Of a stretch of 64,000 nucleotides of DNA, positions 58,510-64,000 are shown one piece after another. The notes beneath the pieces were generated by a model. That model saw only the letters and a program-made list of their open reading frames with translations. It had not been told where the DNA came from and searched no databases. The DNA is from Terriglobia bacterium (lineage in GTDB: Bacteria; Acidobacteriota; Terriglobia; Acidiferrales; UBA7541). Made by a program: the position numbers and the translations under genes. The stretch's first letter is position 1, and every line of letters starts with the position of its first letter. The stretch spans positions 992,001-1,056,000 of the forward strand of contig JAIQGG010000002.1 in assembly GCA_020072785.1 (NCBI GenBank), read 5' to 3'.

Positions 58510-59814
58510 ATGACTCAGTTCCACTACTACGATCGCAGACTGGAAACTCTGGAGCGCAAGCGGCTCCGAGAGCTGCAGAATGAGCAGCTGCGTCTCCTCC
58601 TGCAGGAAATGGGAGGGAATGGATTCTACGCGGAAAAATTCCGCGCCGCAGGAATTCGGCGGGAAGATGTGCACGGTGTCGAAGATCTCCAGAGCCTGCC
58701 GTTTACCACCAAGAGCGATCTGGTGGCCGAACAGGCGGCGCATCCGCCCTTCGGGCGTCTCTTAAGCTATCCACTCTCCCACTACCGCTATCTCCACCAG
58801 ACTTCGGGTACTACCGGGCGTCCGCTGAAGTGGCTCGACACTCCCGAGAGCTGGGAGACCTGGCTGCGTTGCTGGGGCGCTGTCTATCGTGGCGCGGGCG
58901 CAACGGAAGACGATATCGTCTATTGCGCCTATTCCTTCGGGCCTTACGTCAGTCATTGGGCGGCCATCGAGGGCGCGAGGGGCATTGGGGCCCTGGCCAT
59001 CGCCGGCGGCGGCCTCAGTTCCGAACTGCGCCTGCGGTCCATCCTCGACAATAATTGCACGGTCCTGCTCTGCACACCGACGTATGCGCTGCACCTCCTC
59101 GAAGTCGCCCGGCGGAACTCGCTCGATCTGCGCTCTTCCGCGGTTCGCCTCACCATTCATGCCGGGGAGCCGGGCGCGAGCGTGCCCAACGTCAAACGCG
59201 CGATTGAGGAGGGGTGGGGCGCGGCCTGCTATGACCATGCGGGAGCAACCGAAGTCGGCGCCTGGGGTTTCGCCTGTGAGGCCCGGAACGGGGCCATTCA
59301 CCTGAACGAAACGGAGTTTTTCTTCGAGGTCATCGAACCGGCCACCGGCCGCCCCGCCCGGGAAGGCGAGCGCGGCGAGCTTGTGGTCACCACGCTGCGG
59401 CGCGCCGGAATGCCCGTCCTGCGCTATCGAACAGGCGATCTTGTGGAGCTGGGGACGGCACATTGTCCCTGCGGACGCACCCTGGCGCACATTCAGGGCG
59501 GAGTGATTGGCCGCGCGGACGACATGCTGATCGTGCGCGGGGTGAATCTCTATCCTAGCGCCATTGACAACCTGATCCGCAGCCTGCCCTATGTCCTCGA
59601 ATATGAAGTGGAAATCCGGCGCTTGGCCGGAATGGACGACTTGCATTTCAAGATCGAAGCCGCAGGTGAGTCGGCAGGAGATCCCGCGCAGGGCGTGGCC
59701 GACGCCTTTCGCGCCCAGTTCAATATCCGCATACACGTAGAAAGGGTCGCCGAAGGCAGCCTTCCCCGCTATGAGTCCAAGGCGCGCCGTTACAAGCGGG
59801 TCTCCGGCGCCTGA
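58510..59814 (+). CDS. Phenylacetate-CoA ligase-like (PaaK family) enzyme
   Basis: A 434-residue adenylate-forming ligase of the PaaK branch. The AMP signature is YLHQTSGTTGRPLKW (about 96-110), with DHAGATEVGAWGF (about 240-252), a YRTGDLVELG hinge, and the carboxy domain ending YESKARRYKRV. PaaK-type enzymes activate aromatic acids to CoA thioesters. Substrate is unknown: phenylacetate, benzoate or another aryl acid. ATG at 58510; a TTG at 58483 would add nine residues. It is the second gene of the plus-strand arm of the cluster and converges with the GMC gene. Confidence 0.85.
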   Translation: MTQFHYYDRRLETLERKRLRELQNEQLRLLLQEMGGNGFYAEKFRAAGIRREDVHGVEDLQSLPFTTKSDLVAEQAAHPPFGRLLSYPLSHYRYLHQTSGTTGRPLKWLDTPESWETWLRCWGAVYRGAGATEDDIVYCAYSFGPYVSHWAAIEGARGIGALAIAGGGLSSELRLRSILDNNCTVLLCTPTYALHLLEVARRNSLDLRSSAVRLTIHAGEPGASVPNVKRAIEEGWGAACYDHAGATEVGAWGFACEARNGAIHLNETEFFFEVIEPATGRPAREGERGELVVTTLRRAGMPVLRYRTGDLVELGTAHCPCGRTLAHIQGGVIGRADDMLIVRGVNLYPSAIDNLIRSLPYVLEYEVEIRRLAGMDDLHFKIEAAGESAGDPAQGVADAFRAQFNIRIHVERVAEGSLPRYESKARRYKRVSGA

Positions 59815-59818
59815 TCGC

Positions 59819-61387
59819 TCAGATCTTGCCCGCGGCCATTTGCCGGCTGATGTACTCCGCCTGCCGCAGGACCAAGGCCACGATGGTTAGCGTGGGATTC
59901 GCGGAACCTGGCGTGCTCATCATGCTGCCGTCGGAGATGAAGAGATTCGGGATATCGTGCGTCTGGCCCCAGCCGTTGGTTACTCCGTCCCGCGAATCGG
60001 CGCTCATGCGCGCCGTGCAGGTGTTATGCGTCGCCGGAAGACTCGGACCGGGGAAGATGCGTTTCGCACCGAGGGCCGCGTACATCCTGGACATTTGCCC
60101 CTGCGCATGTTTGCGCAAGGCCTGATCGTTGGGGTGCTCGTCTACGTGGACATTCGGCACCGGCAGACCGAAAGCGTCCTTAACCTTGGGATTCAGCGTG
60201 ATGCGGTTCTCCGCGCGCGGCATATCCTCGCCATTGATTAGCAGGCCGGCGATATTCCGGTACTCTTCCATGATGGACGCGAAGTCCCGGCCCCAGCCAT
60301 ACGGCAGGCCCACTTGCGGCATGGTTGGCAGATCCAGCGCGACCAGTTCGATGCGGTACCCGCCCACGAAGCCACGCCGCGGGTCATTAGGCACTTCGTC
60401 TTCCACGACCCCTGCCACCGTCGCTCCGCGCCAGGAATAGACGGGCTTGTCAAAGATCCCCCATACATAGCCGACGATCTGATGACAGTAGTTGCGCCCC
60501 ACCTGGTCCGAAGAATTCGCGAGACCCTGGGGGAACTTGGCGGATTCCGAGAGCAGCAGCAGACGCGGCGTCTCGATGCCATTGCCGGCCACGCACACCA
60601 GGCGCGCCTTCTGCCGCTGTTCCTGCCCCTGGCTATCCCGGTAGACGACCGCGTTGACACGGCTGTTGGCCCCGTGCTCAATGCGCATGGCCCGGCATTC
60701 AATCCGCAGATCCAGCTTTCCGGTCGCTTCGGCGCTGGGGATCTCCGTGTACAGCGTGCTCCACTTCGCTCCCATCTTGCAGCCCTGCACACAGAAGCCC
60801 TGCTGGATGCAGAAGCCGCGTCCGTCGTGGGAGCGCGAATTGATGGCCATGTGGCCGGTGTGCACACGCTTGTAGCCGAGCTTCTTCGCTCCCGCATACA
60901 TCACTTTGAAGTTGTTCGAGGCCGGCAAGCCGGGCATGCCGTTGCGCCGCGTCACCCCCAGCCGGCGCTCCGCGAACTGGTAATAGTTCTTCAGTTCCGG
61001 ATAGGAGATCGGCCAGTCGATCAGCGAGGCGCCGGGAACGTGGCCATAGGTGCTCTTGGCCCGCAGCTCCCAGGGTTCCAGCCGCGGCGTGGAGGCCGTC
61101 CAGTGCACCGTCGTCCCCCCGACGGTCTTGCAGTGCCAGGAGGGCAATCCTGGAAAGTCGCGGGCCACGCCCCAAGTGCCGCTTTGCGTCCTCGTATCCA
61201 GCCACGTCAATTGCTGGAAGGCTTCTCCAGGGACCTGCGAAAATGATGCCAGGGACTGCCGCTTGCCGGCCTCGAGCACCACTACCCGGATGCCCCGGCG
61301 CGTCAGTTCGTGCGCCAGCGTGCCGCCTCCGGCGCCCGAGCCGATGATTACGACCGCGCTACCGTCATTCAGATCTATGCGAGCCAT
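59819..61387 (-). CDS. GMC-family flavin oxidoreductase (gluconate 2-dehydrogenase-like large subunit)
   Basis: A 522-residue FAD enzyme. FAD motif VVIIGSGAGGGTLAHELTRRG (12-32), VLEAGKRQ, W-H-C-K-T-V-G-G-T-T-V-H-W segment, C-V-Q-G-C-K-M-G-A-K, the RLVCVAGNGIETPRLLL segment, and the carboxy-terminal HNTCTARM with active-site His, then SDGSMMSTPGSANPTLTIVALVLR. Its pattern is that of the gluconate/sorbitol dehydrogenase flavoprotein that works with a small Tat-exported subunit. That subunit is encoded 24 bases upstream. Likely oxidises an alcohol or sugar acid in the periplasm. It could act on an aryl alcohol in this cluster. Confidence 0.88.
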   Translation of the reverse strand: MARIDLNDGSAVVIIGSGAGGGTLAHELTRRGIRVVVLEAGKRQSLASFSQVPGEAFQQLTWLDTRTQSGTWGVARDFPGLPSWHCKTVGGTTVHWTASTPRLEPWELRAKSTYGHVPGASLIDWPISYPELKNYYQFAERRLGVTRRNGMPGLPASNNFKVMYAGAKKLGYKRVHTGHMAINSRSHDGRGFCIQQGFCVQGCKMGAKWSTLYTEIPSAEATGKLDLRIECRAMRIEHGANSRVNAVVYRDSQGQEQRQKARLVCVAGNGIETPRLLLLSESAKFPQGLANSSDQVGRNYCHQIVGYVWGIFDKPVYSWRGATVAGVVEDEVPNDPRRGFVGGYRIELVALDLPTMPQVGLPYGWGRDFASIMEEYRNIAGLLINGEDMPRAENRITLNPKVKDAFGLPVPNVHVDEHPNDQALRKHAQGQMSRMYAALGAKRIFPGPSLPATHNTCTARMSADSRDGVTNGWGQTHDIPNLFISDGSMMSTPGSANPTLTIVALVLRQAEYISRQMAAGKI

Positions 61388-61410
61388 CGCGAATCTCCAC
61401 TCCTTGCCTG

Positions 61411-61959
61411 CTACACCGGCAGCGGACCGCTGTCCGCCAGCGGCACTTCCGGCAACCAGCGCAGATCATTGAATCCGCGGAAGAGATAGCCGCCTTTGGA
61501 AAATGCTTCGCCCTCGTAGCCAAAGTAGGCATAGGCGATGGGGTTGGAGTAGAGAACCTGCAGCGTCTTCTGGCGCATGGTTTGAAAAAATGCGGAGGTT
61601 TCAATCTTCTTGAGAGCTTCGACGCGCTCGCTTTCGGCGCTGCTCGCGAAGTTTGCTCCCAGGCCGGCGATGCCTTCCTGGATCATCTGGCGCGTCTTCT
61701 CGTCCTTGCTCGCATCGCCGTCCACCGCCTGGATGACCAGCGCGTAGGCGGCGTCATCCAGCTTGTCGTGCGGGATGATGGTGCGGGCCACGACCATCAG
61801 CGTGGCCGCCTCCGCGCTGCTGAGGGCCGTCAGATCCACGGCCCACGCGCGTCCCGGCGCGAGCAGCGCCAGCGAACTTCCCGCGGCCACCAAACCCGTC
61901 AACAGCCCGGTCGTGGTCTTGAGGAACTCCCGGCGATGCAGCGTGATGGGTTGGTCCAT
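61411..61959 (-). CDS. Gluconate 2-dehydrogenase subunit 3-like protein (Tat-exported)
   Basis: A 182-residue partner subunit. The Tat signal is RREFLKTTTGLLTGLVAAGSSLALL (residues 9-33, twin Arg), processed near AWA. The mature part is helical: LTALSSAEAATLMVVARTIIPHD (the family's start), AYALVIQAVD, GLGANFASSAESERVEALKKIETSAFFQTMRQKTLQVLYSNPIAYAYFGYEGEAF. It would carry the large flavoprotein through the Tat system. Paired with the GMC gene on the same transcript. Confidence 0.88.
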   Translation of the reverse strand: MDQPITLHRREFLKTTTGLLTGLVAAGSSLALLAPGRAWAVDLTALSSAEAATLMVVARTIIPHDKLDDAAYALVIQAVDGDASKDEKTRQMIQEGIAGLGANFASSAESERVEALKKIETSAFFQTMRQKTLQVLYSNPIAYAYFGYEGEAFSKGGYLFRGFNDLRWLPEVPLADSGPLPV

Positions 61960-61999
61960 AGCTATTCCTCCTTCGGCGTCGGGCGGTGCATTGCCTTGC

Positions 62000-62118
62000 G
62001 TGACCGCTAAGCGGTCAACAGGGTACCGGACGTTTGCCGGAAATTAAAGTATTTTGAAATCCCTGTCCGCTGTGACCGCAGCGCGGTCAGCGTCTTGCGT
62101 GGCCGCAGAGCGGTCAAC
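62000..62118. repeat. Cluster of three REP-like palindromes (family B)
   Basis: GTGACCGCTAAGCGGTCAA (62000-62018), GTGACCGCAGCGCGGTCAG (62072-62090) and GTGGCCGCAGAGCGGTCAAC (62099-62118); 7-base arms. They lie in the gap upstream of the Tat-exported subunit gene and beyond the PilZ gene. Confidence 0.78.
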
Positions 62119-62211
62119 GCGCGAAGACAAAGCCCAAGCCTTGTAGGTTTTGTTTTGTGGTTCTGCGGGCGATAACCTCAGAGCGTGGCGCGGGCTGCGG
62201 TGGCGGATTTT

Positions 62212-62571
62212 TCAGCGGATGCGCAGTTCTTCCAGCCAATTTTCCAGGATAGTCTGGTCGTGGGCTTCGATCTCTGTGAAGACGATCCCCATGCGCGCAT
62301 TGGGCCGCACGTTCGCCACCCGTCCCAGCGCGGAGAAGATAGCGCTGTTGTGCGCGATGCGGATGCGCACCTTGGTTCCCGCCTTCAGGGGCTTCGGCGT
62401 GTTTACATGGCACCCGAAAAGGCTCAGGTTCCTGGTCTGCTCTATCCACTGGGCCTCCGTCAGCACATCGGTGATTTCGATGGCGGTGACGAAGGAATAG
62501 CGGCGCGCGCGCGGCCTCTTGGCTTGCACCTGGGGCGTCTCCTCGGGGACATGGTGCTGCTGACGAGTCAC
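62212..62571 (-). CDS. PilZ-domain protein
   Basis: A 119-residue single PilZ domain, expected to bind cyclic di-GMP: the RxxxR arm is KRPRARRYSF (about 18-27) and the second motif NLSLFGC (D/NxSxxG, about 48-54), followed by the beta-barrel VRIRIAHNSAIFSALGRVANV and a final helix. It begins at a GTG (62571), without a strong ribosome site; the open frame continues upstream through unconserved sequence. No GGDEF or EAL gene is near. Confidence 0.85.
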   Translation of the reverse strand: MTRQQHHVPEETPQVQAKRPRARRYSFVTAIEITDVLTEAQWIEQTRNLSLFGCHVNTPKPLKAGTKVRIRIAHNSAIFSALGRVANVRPNARMGIVFTEIEAHDQTILENWLEELRIR

Positions 62572-62711
62572 TGAACTTGCACTCAGTTTATAGGCCCCCG
62601 GGGAACCCTGCCAGCGATTTGCCGCGCCTCTGCCCTCTACTAGTAAGCCGCAGCTATCTGAAAACACGGGTGGATAGCCGGTGCCGCTGGTTTTCGCGCC
62701 GGGCCCTTCTT

Positions 62712-63479
62712 CTATTGCTTCATGGCTTGGTCGAGAGCCTGTTTTTCGTCGCCGCGCAGGGGGCGGAAGGCGCCCTTGGGCAGGTCGCCCAGAACCACCG
62801 GCCCGATGGCCACGCGGATCAGCCGCAGCACTTCGATTTCCAGCTGTTCGAAGATCCGCCGGATCTGCCGGTTCTTGCCTTCGTCGAGCAGAATCTCCAG
62901 CCAGGTGTTGCGCTCCCCGCCGCGCAGGACGCCGGCGCGCTTCACGCCAAGAAAATCGCCGTCGTCGGTGGCCACGCCGGTCTCCAGCGCCAGCAACAGC
63001 CGCGCATCCGCCACGCCTCGGATCTGCACGTGGTAGGTCTTGTCCAGATGGGTCTCCGGGGCCAGAACCCGCGCCGCCCACTCCGAATCATTGGTCAGCA
63101 GCAGAAGCCCCTCGCTGGCTTTGTCCAGACGCCCCACCGGAGACACCCACGGCAGATTCCCGCGCAGGCAGGCGTACACCGTGTCGCGGCCCTTCTCGTC
63201 GGAAGCCGTGGTCACGATGCCCCGCGGCTTGTTCAGCATCAGGTACAGCTTCTTCGCCGCGCTAACCGCCGCGCCATCCACTTCGATCCGGTCGCTTCCC
63301 AGCCGTACCGCCGTCTCCGGATCCTTGCGCAGCGCCCCATTCAGCCGCACCCGCCCCGCGCGGATCAGCTCCCCCGCCTGTGTCCGCGAGCAATATCCCA
63401 GCTTCGAAAGCGCGCGCGCCAGGCCGATTTTTCTGGAGCGGTCGCCGAACGTCGCGCGTTTATTGTGCGGAGGAGCCAC
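62712..63479 (-). CDS. rRNA pseudouridine synthase (RsuA/RluB/RluE family)
   Basis: A 255-residue enzyme: S4 domain (about 18-65, KIGLARALSKLGYCSRTQAGELIRAGRVRLNG) followed by the pseudouridine synthase core with the catalytic-Asp motif VGRLDKASEGLLLLTND, YHVQIRGV, and the terminal GKNRQIRRIFEQLEIEVLRLIRVAIGPV. Probably acts on 23S or 16S rRNA; RluB, RluE and RsuA cannot be told apart from sequence alone. Minus strand, after the SDR gene. Confidence 0.92.
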   Translation of the reverse strand: MAPPHNKRATFGDRSRKIGLARALSKLGYCSRTQAGELIRAGRVRLNGALRKDPETAVRLGSDRIEVDGAAVSAAKKLYLMLNKPRGIVTTASDEKGRDTVYACLRGNLPWVSPVGRLDKASEGLLLLTNDSEWAARVLAPETHLDKTYHVQIRGVADARLLLALETGVATDDGDFLGVKRAGVLRGGERNTWLEILLDEGKNRQIRRIFEQLEIEVLRLIRVAIGPVVLGDLPKGAFRPLRGDEKQALDQAMKQ

Positions 63480-63530
63480 GCCGGAATTATAAACACGCCC
63501 TATAGAGTGTGAGTTGTCTGGAGATTCCGT

Positions 63531-64000
63531 TCACATGGACCCGGCGTTGGCCCCGCCATCCACCAGGTGCGCAATCCCGGTCACGAAGGACGACGCGTCG
63601 CTCACCAGGTACAGCACCGCCTGCGCGATCTCCTCCGGCTTGCCGACTCTTCCGAGCGGCCGCCGCGACATTTCCGCCACAAACTCCTCGTCCGTCTGCC
63701 CCAGCTGCTGCGATTCCGCGCGCAGCATCGGCGTATCGATGTCCCCGGGACAGATGCAGTTCACGCGGATCCCTTCCGCCGCATGGTCGATGGCCATCGC
63801 CTTGGTCAGCAGCACCACTGCGCCCTTCGAAGCGCAATATCCCGCCGCCTTTCTCCCGCCGTTGAGCCCCCAGTCCGAGGCGATATGCACGATCGCGCCG
63901 CCGCCGCTCCGCGCCATCGCCGGCACCGCAAACTTGGAAAGCAGGAACGCCCCCTTGGCGTTGACCGCCATCATCGCGTCCCAGTCCTCTTCCGCCAGTT
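63531..64000 (-). CDS. Short-chain dehydrogenase/reductase, 5' end outside window
   Basis: The carboxy-terminal ~155 residues of a classical SDR; the frame runs on past 64000 (EEDWDAMMAVN precedes the visible part). The catalytic Tyr/Lys are in GYCASKGAVVLL, with HIASDWG upstream and the usual GIRVNCICPGDIDTPML and GRVGKPEEIAQAVLYLVSD...VTGIAHLVDGGA. NAD(P)-binding motif lies beyond the edge. 3-oxoacyl-ACP-reductase-like, but substrate unknown. Confidence 0.88.
   Translation of the reverse strand, partial: LAEEDWDAMMAVNAKGAFLLSKFAVPAMARSGGGAIVHIASDWGLNGGRKAAGYCASKGAVVLLTKAMAIDHAAEGIRVNCICPGDIDTPMLRAESQQLGQTDEEFVAEMSRRPLGRVGKPEEIAQAVLYLVSDASSFVTGIAHLVDGGANAGSM

Overview
The window looks like a chromosomal segment of a high-GC, Gram-negative, hopanoid-making bacterium, most likely an Acidobacteriota (Terriglobia-type) genome. 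That placement is inference. It rests on a full hpn/shc hopanoid locus, lipid A genes (lpxD and an LpxL-type acyltransferase), a Ser/Thr kinase fused to TolB-like and TPR modules, a small zinc-ribbon protein, many short palindromic repeats, and frequent GTG/TTG starts. There is no phage, plasmid, integron or CRISPR array.

Layout. 0.2-4.1 kb: a lone nuoI, galT, a DUF218 membrane protein, a bactofilin and a methyltransferase, then an intergenic stretch ending in a terminator-like hairpin. 4.1-16.3 kb: mostly minus-strand single genes, including a tiny membrane protein, a degenerate phosphoglycerate-phosphatase-like protein, a coiled-coil membrane protein, HAD, DedA and GNAT proteins, a degenerate alpha/beta hydrolase, tam, a large receptor-like Ser/Thr kinase flanked by a duplicated tam tail, and an ArnT-type glycosyltransferase. 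16.4-19.3 kb: lipid A acylation genes and a MobB-like P-loop protein.

19.3-30.0 kb: the centrepiece, one tightly coupled hopanoid operon behind a good sigma-70 promoter: shc, hpnH, hpnA, hpnG-type nucleosidase, two MDR dehydrogenases, a natural hpnC-hpnD fusion, and hpnE. HpnCD and HpnE make squalene from farnesyl diphosphate, Shc cyclises it, HpnH adds adenosine, the HpnG-type enzyme removes adenine, and the two dehydrogenases sit where the unassigned side-chain reduction (ribosylhopane to bacteriohopanetetrol) would be expected. An IspA-type prenyl synthase at 45.5-46.4 kb can supply the farnesyl diphosphate.

30-41 kb: housekeeping and small regulators (ABM monooxygenase, zinc-ribbon protein, DUF72, hpf, tRNA-Lys, amidohydrolase, class III aminotransferase, hpt-deoC, a GAF-GAF-PP2C phosphatase, lysA). 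40.8-43.9 kb: an accessory island with a REP-associated tyrosine transposase (RAYT), its REP palindromes (one inside the transposase gene), other palindromes, two coupled tiny ORFs, and a lower-GC coiled-coil/zinc-ribbon gene. 43.9-52.9 kb: nadK-tlyA-ispA-xseB, a penicillin-acylase-like hydrolase, a CNNM/CorC-type protein and two peptide ABC permeases. 53.1-64 kb: a SAM hydroxide adenosyltransferase, tRNA-Gly, a divergent cluster that appears to handle 2-oxo or aromatic acids (MFS, benzoylformate-decarboxylase-like, PanE-like, PaaK-like, GMC oxidoreductase with a Tat-exported small subunit), a PilZ protein, a pseudouridine synthase and a truncated SDR.
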